Source: Desulfitobacterium_A sp034927245
GTDB taxonomy: Bacteria > Bacillota > Desulfitobacteriia > Desulfitobacteriales > Desulfitobacteriaceae
Direction: 5' to 3'
DNA: 64,000 bases
Assembly (NCBI RefSeq): GCF_034927245.1
Contig: NZ_JAYFQK010000059.1
Coordinates: 1-64,000, forward strand
Shown: positions 52,153 to 61,254 of the stretch, piece after piece
How positions within the stretch are numbered: position 1 is the first letter of the stretch
How the letters are laid out: each line of letters begins with the position of its first letter
The notes under the pieces: generated by a model
The model's input: only the letters and a program-made list of their open reading frames with translations
Databases searched by the model: none
What the model was told of the DNA's origin: nothing
Position numbers and translations under genes: made by a program

Positions 52153-53502
52153 TTATTCAACCTCAACATGTCGTAAAATCTGCTTCCGTGAAACTGATCC
52201 GTTATTAGATTCAAAAAGTACCTTCTTGCCATCGATCATTGTCTCTAACATTGCAGCTTTGCCCCATAGTTTTTGAACGAGAAGTAAAGTTCTCTCCAAA
52301 TACACAATATCAAGATCAATTCCTTCATGAGCATGTCTTAGATAGAGGATATGCTTACCCTCATAATCTCCGTCTATAGCCAGAATTTTAGGGTGTCCCC
52401 CATTCACTAATTGCTGAACGAGGGTATTACGGACCTTTTCCCATGCTGTATCCGTAACTTGCCAATGAGCACCGACCTTTCGGAAACTAAAGAGATTTAA
52501 CTTATCCATCAAATCCCGATCAAGATAATTGCGGATAAAGGACACATCGTTTTCTGTCTCTCTAACTTCAAATAGAAACTCCATATCCTGTTTTTCTGCG
52601 AGTGATTCCCATATCTTTACACCCAAATAATAAGGATTAAGAGATAAGCGTGAGGGCTGCACCACTTGACTGTGCATTATCGCAAAGTCCATTATCTCCT
52701 CATCCGTTAAATCGAGTTCACGCATAATCCGGGAGTGCCAAAATGTAGCCCATCCTTCATTGATAATTTTGGTCTCGATTTGAGGGAAAAAATAAAGAGA
52801 CTCCTCCCGAATCATACTCACGATATCACGTTCCCATTCCTCCAGTACCGGGGAATTTTCCATGATAAAGAGCAATAAATCTTCATGTCCTTGCTTCTCT
52901 TCCGATTTTTCTTGAGACTCTTCTTCTTCCCAAAGATCTTCATAGGGAGAGGTTGGTTTCTTTTTCTTAATAATTTTCTGATCGGTATCTTTATTTTGCG
53001 CTAAATGAGCTCGAAAATCAACATGCTCTTGAATCGACAGCACAGCATCTAAAACTTGTTCAACTTTCTCTCGACCATGAGTCAGCTCATATTTACGAAT
53101 TTGTTCGGCGTGTGCTGCCATTCTATCCACCATATCCCGCGGAGTACGTTTAAAGTAATGATTATTTTTAAAAAAATCAACATGCGCGTAGACATGACCG
53201 ATGACCAATTTATTCTGAGTCAAACTATTTCCCTCAAGCAAAAAGGCATATGAAGGATTGGAATTGATGACAAGTTCATATATCCGGCTTAAGTTTAAAT
53301 CATACTGCATTTTTAGACGGTAAAATGCTTTACCAAAACTCCAATGCGTAAAACGCACAGGCATACCATAAGCTCCAAAGGTATAGAGTGCCTCAGCAGG
53401 GCATACTTCAAAATGAACCGGATAAAAATTCAAACCTAAATTTCTGGCAATCACCGCAATTTCTTGGGCATAGACACCCAATTCTTTTATTTCCCGCCTC
53501 AT
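52153..53502 (-). CDS. spoVR: SpoVR family protein
   Basis: A 449-residue cytoplasmic protein needed for normal spore cortex in Bacillus, with relatives (YcgB) in non-sporulators. Landmarks are NLGLNFYPVHFEVCPAEAL, MPVRFTHWSFGK, NEGWATFWHS and a long acidic insertion near residue 195-210. It is last of the prkA-yhbH-spoVR set (47 nt after yhbH). Biochemical activity unknown. Confidence 0.95.
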   Translation of the reverse strand: MRREIKELGVYAQEIAVIARNLGLNFYPVHFEVCPAEALYTFGAYGMPVRFTHWSFGKAFYRLKMQYDLNLSRIYELVINSNPSYAFLLEGNSLTQNKLVIGHVYAHVDFFKNNHYFKRTPRDMVDRMAAHAEQIRKYELTHGREKVEQVLDAVLSIQEHVDFRAHLAQNKDTDQKIIKKKKPTSPYEDLWEEEESQEKSEEKQGHEDLLLFIMENSPVLEEWERDIVSMIREESLYFFPQIETKIINEGWATFWHSRIMRELDLTDEEIMDFAIMHSQVVQPSRLSLNPYYLGVKIWESLAEKQDMEFLFEVRETENDVSFIRNYLDRDLMDKLNLFSFRKVGAHWQVTDTAWEKVRNTLVQQLVNGGHPKILAIDGDYEGKHILYLRHAHEGIDLDIVYLERTLLLVQKLWGKAAMLETMIDGKKVLFESNNGSVSRKQILRHVEVE

Positions 53503-53549
53503 GATTCACCCCCAAGATTGAAGCTTTTCAAAATTGAAGCTTTTGATGA

Positions 53550-54686
53550 TTAACCCTCGGAAAAAACCGTTTTCAGTGCTCCATAGACTTCATTACGATC
53601 GCGAATCGTCACAAGTCTGAGTTTGGGATCTGTAATACGTTTTAACGTTGATATTAAGGTACTTGAATAATGAGTACGCAAAATTTCACCATACCCGACA
53701 ACTTGGCTCACTGCCACAAGCCTTTGCATAAGATTTAGGGCTCTTGAGTTATCAGAGCCAATATTGTCCCCATCCGTAAAATGAATAGGATAGATATTAT
53801 AGTGTTCAGGTGGGTACTCACGCTCAATGATTTCAAGTGCTAATTGATATACGGATGAACAACGTGTACCTCCGCTTTCACCGCGCGTAAAAAACTCTTC
53901 TTCATTAACTTCCTTTGCTTCAGTATGATGAGCTAAAAAGCGCATCTCCACATTTTCGTATTTTTGGCGCAAAAATCGAACCATCCAAAAAAAGAAGGTG
54001 CGGGAAATATACTTTTCAAACTGTCCCATTGACCCAGACGTATCCATCATAGCAAAGATAACGGCGTTAGTCTCGAAATTTGGATGAGTTTCCCATGTTT
54101 TAAAACGCAAGTCATCCGGGATAATCCGCAGGTTTTCTTTTTTTCCGTCAAGCGCTTGACGCTTAATGCTTTCAATAAGCGTTCTTTTCTTATCAATATT
54201 GGCCATGAGTCCTTTTTTGCGGATATCATTAAACTCCGGTTTATCATGCGCAATTAAAGGGCGCTTTTTATCATCAAGATTGGGAAGAGATAGCTCTTCA
54301 AAAAGGATTGCTGCCAAATCATCATAGGTTATTTCTGCTTCATAAATATCTATTCCCGGTTCTTCACCTGCTCCCGGGCCCTTCCCGGCCCCAGGCTTTT
54401 TAGAAGTTTCACGCCCTAAGATATCACCTTGGGATACTTTTTTGTCAGACTGTCCGGTATGATTTTTCTTATTAAAATCGTATCGAAACCTAAATTCTTC
54501 GAGAGATCGCATCGGTATTTTCATGGTTTTTTTTCCGTCACTAAGGATAATGCTTTCATCAATAATCAAATCCCCGAGCTGTTGCTTGATCGCCTCGCGT
54601 ACTTTTTCCTTATGACGGCCTTGGTCAAAATATCCCTTGCGATGCAAACTCCAGTCGTCCTGGCTAACAATGATCTCATCACTCAT
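53550..54686 (-). CDS. yhbH: YhbH/YeaH family protein (DUF444, von Willebrand A-like)
   Basis: 378 residues. A MIDAS-like metal site MDTSGSMGQFEKY (DxSxS) begins the von Willebrand A-type region, and FTDGDNIGSDNS supplies the distal acids. The N-terminal part is charged and includes a Gly/Pro-rich linker (GAGKGPGAGEEPG). Known from the PrkA operon in spore formers and from YeaH-YeaG in E. coli. It lies 17 nt after prkA and 47 nt before spoVR, so it is coupled to them. Confidence 0.93.
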   Translation of the reverse strand: MSDEIIVSQDDWSLHRKGYFDQGRHKEKVREAIKQQLGDLIIDESIILSDGKKTMKIPMRSLEEFRFRYDFNKKNHTGQSDKKVSQGDILGRETSKKPGAGKGPGAGEEPGIDIYEAEITYDDLAAILFEELSLPNLDDKKRPLIAHDKPEFNDIRKKGLMANIDKKRTLIESIKRQALDGKKENLRIIPDDLRFKTWETHPNFETNAVIFAMMDTSGSMGQFEKYISRTFFFWMVRFLRQKYENVEMRFLAHHTEAKEVNEEEFFTRGESGGTRCSSVYQLALEIIEREYPPEHYNIYPIHFTDGDNIGSDNSRALNLMQRLVAVSQVVGYGEILRTHYSSTLISTLKRITDPKLRLVTIRDRNEVYGALKTVFSEG

Positions 54687-54703
54687 ATCTTCTTCTCCTT
54701 CCC

Positions 54704-56605
54704 TTAACGGTTAAGGAGAGAGCCGACATACTTCACTATTTCATTGGCACAAACAGGACAATAGCCATGCTGATTGATCAAACGATCTGTAACATCATTG
54801 ATCCGCCGAAGCTGCTCATGATCAGGGTGAGTTATTGAAGTCGTGACTTTGATGATATCTTTTAAATCGGCAAAAAGTTTTTTCTCAATCGCTTCTTTTA
54901 AACGTTCATGTGACGTGTATTGAAAGACCTTCCCTTTGCGGGCATTGGTGGAAATGCGAATCAGGATTTCCTCTCGAAACGACTTTTTAGCGTTCTCTGA
55001 TACGCCAATTTGCTCTTCAATACTCCGCATGAGCTGCTCATCAGGATCGATTTCCTCCCCTGTAATCGGATCGTAAAGTTTATTTGAATTGCAATAGGCT
55101 TCAACATTATCCAGATAGTTATTGAAAAGGGACTTTGCAGACTCTTCATAGGCATAGACAAAGGCTTTTTGAACTTCTTTTTTGGCAACCTCATCATATT
55201 CTTTACGGGCTTGGGCAACAAAATTGATAAGATCCTCGCGTTCTTCCTTGGTAATTGAAGTGTGCTGTGAGAGGCCGTCCTTTAAGGCCCGTAAAATATC
55301 CAAGGCATTGATGCAGGATTTGTGATCTCGAATCAATGCTGTTGAAATACGATTGATAACATAACGGGGATCCACACCGCTCATGCCTTCCCCTTGTTCT
55401 TCCCCTTCATTTAATAAATCCTTAATATCCTTTTGATTGAACCCTTCGACATCTTCTCCGTCATAAAGCCGCATTTTCTTTACGAGATCCATTCCTTGTT
55501 TCTTCGAAGGCTTGAGACGGGAAAGAATACTAAAGACCGATGCTGTCCATAGACTGTGTGGTGCAATGTGAACGTCACGCAAATCACTTTGACGAATCAA
55601 TTTCTCGTAAATCTTAACCTCGGCGCTCACCTTTAAATTATACGGAACCGGAATAACGATGATCCGAGATTGGAGGGCCTCATTTTTCTTATTCGCAATA
55701 AACGATTTATACTCATTCTCATTGGTGTGAGCAATAATAAGCTCATCGGCAGAAATTAAGGCAAAGCGGCCGGCTTTGAAATTTCCCTCTTGAGATAAGC
55801 TGAGTAAATTCCATAAGAATTTCTCGTCGCTCTTGAGCATCTCTTGAAACTCCATGAGCCCTCGATTGGCTTTATTTAATTCCCCATCAAACCGATAAGC
55901 TCTTGGATCGGATTCAGAACCATATTCCGTAATCGTCGAAAAATCTATGCTTCCTGTTAGGTCTGCAATATCCTGAGATTTTGGATCAGAGGGGGTAAAC
56001 GTCCCAATACCGACCCGTTCCTCTTCTGAAAATACAATTCTCTTGATGGGTACATTTTCAACTTGCCCTTGAAACTCTTCTTCAACGCGCAGACGGCAAA
56101 CCGGACAAAGATTGCCTTCAATTTTAATCCCATAACGGTGATTAAATTCCTCTCTTAAGGGAAGCGGTAAAAGGTGCAAGGGATCTTCATGCATTGGGCA
56201 GCCATCAATTGCATAAACTTCGCCTTGCTCGGTACGCGTAAATTCCTCCAACCCCCTTTTGAGCATTGTTACGATCGTTGATTTTCCACCGCTTACAGGT
56301 CCCATGAGAAGAAGAATACGTTTACGTACATCCATTCTTTTCGCGGCAGAATGAAAGTACTCTTCAACAAGTCGTTCAAGCGTCTTATCCAGCCCATAAA
56401 GTTCTTTGTTAAAAAAAGAGTAGCTCTTTTGACTATTGACTTCTTCAATACCGGTCTGCTTAATCATTTCATAGATTCGAGCATGGGAATGCATGGCCAG
56501 ATGGGGTTTCTGCGTCACCATTTCCAAGTAATCTGCAAAGGTTCCGTTCCACGTTAACGCAGCTTCTCTATTCCTATAATTTTTTAACCATTCCATAATT
56601 TCCAT
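54704..56605 (-). CDS. prkA: PrkA serine protein kinase/AAA+ ATPase
   Basis: 633 residues. An AAA+ core carries Walker A LLMGPVSGGKSTIV (about 103-115) and a kinase-like C-terminal part. Bacillus PrkA was described as a serine kinase and recently as an ATP-dependent protease (YeaG family). It influences sporulation through a sigma-K or Hpr pathway. Two CxxC-type zinc pairs are visible (GNLCPVCRLRVEEEF and YCPVCANEIVK). First of the prkA-yhbH-spoVR run; GGAGGTCGA precedes the ATG. Confidence 0.94.
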   Translation of the reverse strand: MEIMEWLKNYRNREAALTWNGTFADYLEMVTQKPHLAMHSHARIYEMIKQTGIEEVNSQKSYSFFNKELYGLDKTLERLVEEYFHSAAKRMDVRKRILLLMGPVSGGKSTIVTMLKRGLEEFTRTEQGEVYAIDGCPMHEDPLHLLPLPLREEFNHRYGIKIEGNLCPVCRLRVEEEFQGQVENVPIKRIVFSEEERVGIGTFTPSDPKSQDIADLTGSIDFSTITEYGSESDPRAYRFDGELNKANRGLMEFQEMLKSDEKFLWNLLSLSQEGNFKAGRFALISADELIIAHTNENEYKSFIANKKNEALQSRIIVIPVPYNLKVSAEVKIYEKLIRQSDLRDVHIAPHSLWTASVFSILSRLKPSKKQGMDLVKKMRLYDGEDVEGFNQKDIKDLLNEGEEQGEGMSGVDPRYVINRISTALIRDHKSCINALDILRALKDGLSQHTSITKEEREDLINFVAQARKEYDEVAKKEVQKAFVYAYEESAKSLFNNYLDNVEAYCNSNKLYDPITGEEIDPDEQLMRSIEEQIGVSENAKKSFREEILIRISTNARKGKVFQYTSHERLKEAIEKKLFADLKDIIKVTTSITHPDHEQLRRINDVTDRLINQHGYCPVCANEIVKYVGSLLNR

Positions 56606-56738
56606 GATGTCGACCTCCTTCTCTCAGCACACCAAGTTAGCAGATTATTAAATTATATGCTCAGTTTAAAAGATGAGACATAAGTTGCTGAATTTTAGAA
56701 TAGTTGAAGAACTACCTTGTGGTTATTCTTATCAAATT

Positions 56739-56773
56739 AAAAAACCTTTTAGAATCTCTTCTAAAAGGTTTTT
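56739..56773 (-). terminator. Terminator after the 71-residue protein gene
   Basis: AAAAACCTTTTAGAA / TTCTAAAAGGTTTTT, a perfect 15-bp palindrome with a 4-nt loop; bidirectional. Confidence 0.88.
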
Positions 56774-56803
56774 GCTAAAATCACCTATTAAGTTATCGTA
56801 TCG

Positions 56804-57010
56804 TTAAATTTTTTCTAAATCCGCAAAATCATAGGCATATTCCCCTGATACAATATCAAGTACAACGACACAGTACTCTCCCAACTCATCTTTATCAACA
56901 CGTACAATAGTCCCTAAACGGCAGTTACTCGTCATTACTCTATCTCCTACCACAAAACGGTTAGGTTTCCTCATTGACGTTAAACTGTGCTCTTTTGACA
57001 TTGCTAACAT
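56804..57010 (-). CDS. Small protein of unknown function (SH3-like)
   Basis: About 68 residues. The central part (FVVGDRVMTSNCRLGTIVRV, then YCVVVLDIVSGEYAYDFADL) looks like a small beta-barrel of SH3/KOW type. I recognise no named family. The start is unclear: GTG 57019, ATG 57010 or ATG 57001; AAGGG lies upstream. It is monocistronic with a terminator. Confidence 0.6.
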   Translation of the reverse strand: MLAMSKEHSLTSMRKPNRFVVGDRVMTSNCRLGTIVRVDKDELGEYCVVVLDIVSGEYAYDFADLEKI

Positions 57011-57133
57011 TCTCGCCACCGCCCTTATGTGAATGTGAATTTTAGTTCTTTTATGATTATTATGATATCACACCTTTCGAAATAAGTCTACCCTGAAATT
57101 TTAAAAAATTCAAAATATTTTCTACCATTGATT

Positions 57134-57158
57134 AGGAGCCTGCAAAAATGCAAGCTCC
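57134..57158 (-). terminator. Hairpin after glnA
   Basis: GGAGC-TGCA / TGCA-GCTCC around a short A loop. No T-tract follows on the minus strand, so it may only stabilise the 3' end. Confidence 0.5.
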
Positions 57159-57182
57159 TCCCCTTTATTCGTGTATTTATAG

Positions 57183-58511
57183 TTAATACATTTGAAGGTA
57201 TTCATCAATTTCCCAAGGATGAACGGTAACGCTGAACCTTTCCCACTCTTTCATTTTCGCCTCTATATAGCGGCTATAAATATGAGGGCCCAATGCTTCC
57301 TGAATTACCGGATCCTTGGCCAGCTCGTGTAAAGCATCCAAAAGGCTTTCAGGTAGGGACGCAATACCATGGTTTCTACGTTGTTCGGCACTGAGCTCAT
57401 AGATGTTAAGATCGACAGAAGCGGGTGGAACCATCCGGTTTTTTATTCCGTCAAGGCCTGCTTTAAGTTGAACTGCAATAGCAAGATAAGGATTGCTCGA
57501 AGGGTCTGGGCTTCTTAATTCTATCCGTGTTGAAGGTCCGCGTTTCGCAGGAATTCGAATCAGCGGGCTTCTATTTCTTCCTGACCAAGCAATATAACAA
57601 GGTGCCTCGTAGCCGGGAACAAGCCTTTTATAGGAATTAATTGTCGGATTTGTAATGGCTGCGAAAGAGCGAGCGTGATGCAGAAGTCCTGCGATGTAGT
57701 GGAACGCTTCCTCCGATAATTGCATATTCCCATTCGGATCGAAAAACGCATTTCGTCCGTCCCTAAACAAGGATTGATTGGTATGCATTCCGGAGCCGGC
57801 AATCCCAAAAATAGGCTTAGGCATAAAGGTAGCATGCAAACCGTGTCTTTGGGCAATCGTACGCACTACTAAACGAAAAGTTGCGATTTTATCAGCGATA
57901 TCCAGCGCATCGGAATACTTAAAATCAATTTCATGTTGACCCGGGGCGACTTCATGATGCGAAGCTTCAATTTCAAAACCCATCGATTCTAATGCTAAAA
58001 CCATATCCCGCCGTGCTTCTTCCCCGCGATCAACAGGCGATATATCAAAGTACCCCGCTTTATCCTGGGTGATCGTTGTTGCTCGTCCCTCGGCATCAGT
58101 TTGGAACAGGAAAAACTCCAGTTCCGGACCGACATTGCAAAGATAGCCCATGGATTGAGCCTCGGCAATCACCTTTTTTAAAGTACAGCGCGGGCAGCCC
58201 TCAAAGGGTGTATTATCCGCATTATAGACGTCACAAATGAGCCGAGCGACTCCCCCATCAGCGGAACGCCAGGGAAAAACAACAAAAGTATTCGGATCCG
58301 GGTGTAAATACATATCGGATTCCTCAATCCGGGCGAACCCTTCAATTGAGGATCCATCGAACATAAGCTCTCCGTCTAGGGCTTTTTCTAATTGCTCAAT
58401 CGTAATCGCCACATTCTTCAGAACTCCAAAAATATCCGTGAATTGAAGGCGAATCGATTGAACACCTTTTTCACTCGCTTCGCGTAAGACATCTTCTTTA
58501 GTTAAGCTCAT
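57183..58511 (-). CDS. glnA: Glutamine synthetase, type I
   Basis: Makes glutamine from glutamate, ammonia and ATP. The 442 residues fit the GSI-alpha subgroup. Signatures are FTDIFGVLKNV, ELMFDGSSIEGF, AGQHEIDFKYSDAL, GSGMHTNQSL and RIPAKRGPSTRIELR. The adenylylation tyrosine region of GSI-beta is replaced by NIYELSAEQRRNHG, so control by feedback inhibition or GlnR-like factors is more likely than by adenylylation. AAAGGAGTG precedes the ATG. No GlnR operator was found by eye. Confidence 0.97.
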   Translation of the reverse strand: MSLTKEDVLREASEKGVQSIRLQFTDIFGVLKNVAITIEQLEKALDGELMFDGSSIEGFARIEESDMYLHPDPNTFVVFPWRSADGGVARLICDVYNADNTPFEGCPRCTLKKVIAEAQSMGYLCNVGPELEFFLFQTDAEGRATTITQDKAGYFDISPVDRGEEARRDMVLALESMGFEIEASHHEVAPGQHEIDFKYSDALDIADKIATFRLVVRTIAQRHGLHATFMPKPIFGIAGSGMHTNQSLFRDGRNAFFDPNGNMQLSEEAFHYIAGLLHHARSFAAITNPTINSYKRLVPGYEAPCYIAWSGRNRSPLIRIPAKRGPSTRIELRSPDPSSNPYLAIAVQLKAGLDGIKNRMVPPASVDLNIYELSAEQRRNHGIASLPESLLDALHELAKDPVIQEALGPHIYSRYIEAKMKEWERFSVTVHPWEIDEYLQMY

Positions 58512-58543
58512 TCAGGCTCACTCCTTTTTCAGTACACAATTAT

Positions 58544-59077
58544 CTAGTATTCAATTCCTTTTCGCGCATTGATCCCCTGTTCATAAGGATGTTTGATTTG
58601 TACCATTTCCGTTACCAGGTTTGCTTTTTCTATTAAACGTTCGGAGGCATTTCTCCCGGTCAAAATCAATTCAACCTGTGCGGGTTTTTCTTCGATGAAT
58701 TTCAAAACCTCATCTTCCGCAAGTAATTCAAACCAAATCGCATTGATGATTTCATCCAATATGAGGATATCCCATTGACCGGAACGCATGATTTCTCGGG
58801 CACATCGCAAGGCCTTCTGAGCTTCTTCAATATCTTCTTGTCTTGCCTTTCCTTTATGTACCCACTGTCCGGTCCCGAAATGTTCGAGACGGCATTCAGG
58901 CGCTAAACGTTGGATTCCCGTGAGTTCTCCATAATTATCGGCGCCTTTCATAAATTGTATGATATAGACATGAAAACCGTGTCCTACGGCACGGACGGCT
59001 AAACCAAGTGCGGCGGTAGTTTTTCCTTTGCTGGGCCCAGTATAGATCTGGACTAAACCTTGATCAAGTTTCGGCAA
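58544..59077 (-). CDS. cobO: Cob(I)yrinic acid a,c-diamide adenosyltransferase (CobO/BtuR)
   Basis: Attaches adenosyl to cobalt in coenzyme B12 synthesis. P-loop GPSKGKTTAALGLAVRAVGHG and the motif WDILILDEIINAI are typical of the CobA/CobO/BtuR family; 177 residues is standard. It starts with TTG immediately after the stop of the upstream gene (TAA-TTG), so its translation depends on that gene. Other cobalamin genes are not in this window. Confidence 0.93.
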   Translation of the reverse strand: MPKLDQGLVQIYTGPSKGKTTAALGLAVRAVGHGFHVYIIQFMKGADNYGELTGIQRLAPECRLEHFGTGQWVHKGKARQEDIEEAQKALRCAREIMRSGQWDILILDEIINAIWFELLAEDEVLKFIEEKPAQVELILTGRNASERLIEKANLVTEMVQIKHPYEQGINARKGIEY

Positions 59078-59608
59078 TTATTCCACCTTCTTTACCCATT
59101 TTTCAAGTTGAGGATGGATATAGGCAACTTGAGGAGAGAGAAGCAATTCCGGATATTTTTCAACAGCTTGTCTTGTAAAAGCAATAGAAAAAAAGAGCTT
59201 TATCCCTGATTTTTCATCTTTTGCTCTTAATTCGACTTTATCCGGATAAAAATAATAGGAATAATCATCATCACGCCAAGAGACTTCCAACTCTCCGAAC
59301 TTTATCTTGATTATTCCAAATTGCTCGATATTTATCCCACGAATACTTGAAAAACCCTGACTCAATTGTCCCACTTCCAAAGCAACCTGGCCGGTTATGA
59401 GTTGGATACTCATCAAATGCTCAACAACGAGCCGAGCCGGAAGGGAAATTTCCTCAAGAATTCTTCTATGATTACGAATTTCTTCCGCCCAGTACTCTAA
59501 TTTGAGTCGATGAATCGAGCGTACCGGCTGAATCTTTTTCAGTGATTTCTCTAACGCAAGGTAAATATCATCTAAACACTCAAGCACCAAAAAATCATCT
59601 TGGTTCAT
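59078..59608 (-). CDS. Protein of unknown function coupled to cobO
   Basis: A 176-residue soluble protein: helical N-terminal half (to about residue 90) and beta-rich C-terminal half (FGIIKIKFGELEVSWRDDDYS, then KVELRAKDEKSGIKLFFSIA). I recognise no domain. Its stop codon directly abuts the cobO start, so the two are translated together. That makes a link to corrinoid handling plausible but unproven. ATG start after GGGAGGGGG. Confidence 0.65.
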   Translation of the reverse strand: MNQDDFLVLECLDDIYLALEKSLKKIQPVRSIHRLKLEYWAEEIRNHRRILEEISLPARLVVEHLMSIQLITGQVALEVGQLSQGFSSIRGINIEQFGIIKIKFGELEVSWRDDDYSYYFYPDKVELRAKDEKSGIKLFFSIAFTRQAVEKYPELLLSPQVAYIHPQLEKWVKKVE

Positions 59609-59732
59609 GCTCAGGCCCCCTCCCTTATCTCTCCTTCTAAAGTCCTCCCAACCCCATTCGCTTATTTTCTATTTTACATGAAATTATTGCTAATTCATAG
59701 ACTATCACTAAATGTTGTCCTCATGCATAGTC

Positions 59733-60992
59733 TCATTTTTTACGGATTTTCCTCGAAAGGCGTTGAATGGCTTGCTCAATTGTTAATGTTTCAATTCCGA
59801 GATCCTGAGCAATTTTTAAAGACTGCCAATAATATTGGAGGGCATTTATATTGCTTCGTTGATTTTCGAAATACTCGGCTAAACGTTGATACGTACTTAG
59901 AGAAATACCATAATGATCTTGAAGGCACGATTGCGCCTTTGCATGGCAGACTTGTGCCTCTTTCATATCCCCGACCTTTTCCAAGCACAAGGCCATTTTC
60001 TCATACGTTTCTCCTAACTTTTGCTGTTCCCCATATTTCTCAAAAATTGCTGCAGCCTTTTTAAAATCTGCATACGCTGCTCGATAGTCTTTCATGCGGA
60101 CTTGAAGCTGACCTAAATATTGATAGCGAATCCCCAGCCCCAAGTCCTCGCGATGATCAACTTGGATCGATAGTTTTAGGTAATAAACAGCCTCCCCGAG
60201 TTCTTTTAAATCTTCCAATATCTTTGCTATAAAATAGGCACTTTCTGAGGCATCTTTCCATTGCTGATGCCGCAAATAGAGAACAAGAACACGTTGCCAC
60301 GATTCTCGGGCATATACCAATTTTCCTTCTTCAAAATTGATAAAAGCCATATATTGGATCGCGTTAACCAAAGACTCTTCGTCATTTATTTCTACAAATG
60401 TTCTGCACGCCCTAAGCAATTTCGTGCGAGCATCCTGAACTCTGTTTTGACGGTATAGAACTTCTGCAAGAAGGATATTTAGTTCTCCTTCTCCTTTTAG
60501 GTAACCATAGCTATGACACAATTCTTTCGCCTTCTCAAATGCGGATTGGGCCTTGTCCCAATTCTCAACCATGGTATAAACTTGCCCTAAGTCACTCAAT
60601 AACATGCTCAACCGCAGACGGGGTGAAGTCACTGGGTACACTTCGATCGCTTGTTCATACCAAGAGGCTGCCTCCTCCATTTTATCTTGGACTTCAGCTA
60701 CGCTGGCTAATCCGGCCATGGCTTCAGACATGCCCTTGTAGTTTTGGAGCCTTTGACATATTTTTAAGGCTTCCTTAAATCCTCGTTTAGCCTGCACCAC
60801 TTTTCCTTGTTTAATTCGAGATGTAGAAAGCAAGCGGAGATTAAATGCAAAGATTACGGGTTCAGATAATCGTTTAGCCAGCTTTAAGCTTTGAAGATAA
60901 AACATTTCAGCTTCGGTATATTGGCCTTTACCTAAAAAGGCTGTTCCCTTTTCCATGAGCACATGCCAATCTCTTATAATATCATCATCCAT
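59733..60992 (-). CDS. Tetratricopeptide repeat protein
   Basis: A 419-residue soluble protein with about nine TPR units, such as YTEAEMFYLQSLKLAKRL and AYADFKKAAAIFEKYGEQQKLG. It resembles the TPR regions of Rap/AfsR-type proteins but lacks a DNA-binding or phosphatase domain. GGAGGGG precedes the ATG. Upstream lies the structured 61.1-kb segment. Partner unknown. Confidence 0.8.
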   Translation of the reverse strand: MDDDIIRDWHVLMEKGTAFLGKGQYTEAEMFYLQSLKLAKRLSEPVIFAFNLRLLSTSRIKQGKVVQAKRGFKEALKICQRLQNYKGMSEAMAGLASVAEVQDKMEEAASWYEQAIEVYPVTSPRLRLSMLLSDLGQVYTMVENWDKAQSAFEKAKELCHSYGYLKGEGELNILLAEVLYRQNRVQDARTKLLRACRTFVEINDEESLVNAIQYMAFINFEEGKLVYARESWQRVLVLYLRHQQWKDASESAYFIAKILEDLKELGEAVYYLKLSIQVDHREDLGLGIRYQYLGQLQVRMKDYRAAYADFKKAAAIFEKYGEQQKLGETYEKMALCLEKVGDMKEAQVCHAKAQSCLQDHYGISLSTYQRLAEYFENQRSNINALQYYWQSLKIAQDLGIETLTIEQAIQRLSRKIRKK

Positions 60993-61012
60993 AATATCCC
61001 CTCCGCGTTTGC

Positions 61013-61195
61013 TCCATCATATGCGCAAGGGTGATTTTTGGCGCGAACCGATAAAGAAAACCTGGCTTCGCCGTGCCTTTTAAACACGCATCGAGAAAGG
61101 CGAAGTCGTTGGTTGCACTTATGCCGGAAGAAAGTATGCAACGAAGTTATCTTTCTGACGGTAAAATTAAAAAGCATCGCTCAAGCAATGTTTTT
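61013..61195. other. Structured intergenic segment rich in inverted repeats
   Basis: A roughly 180-bp GC-richer stretch between the divergent TPR and pdaB genes. It holds at least three stem-loops: GGCTTCGCC / GGCGAAGTC (about 61073-61112), GTTGCA / TGCAAC around TTATGCCGGAAGAAAGTA (about 61115-61144), and CATCGC / GCAATG with a T-run (about 61174-61199). Short open frames exist on both strands but none has a ribosome binding site. It could be a repeat element or a non-coding RNA. I cannot tell which. Confidence 0.5.
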
Positions 61196-61254
61196 ATTTT
61201 ATGCTCATGTTCAATATTCCTTCTGAATATCTTTTATATGAAGGAGGGATTTGG

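Noticed and set aside
60974..61226. Short opposing open frames at 60974-61177 and 61038-61226
   Set aside because: They overlap each other in an inverted-repeat-rich segment, carry no ribosome binding sites and resemble no family.
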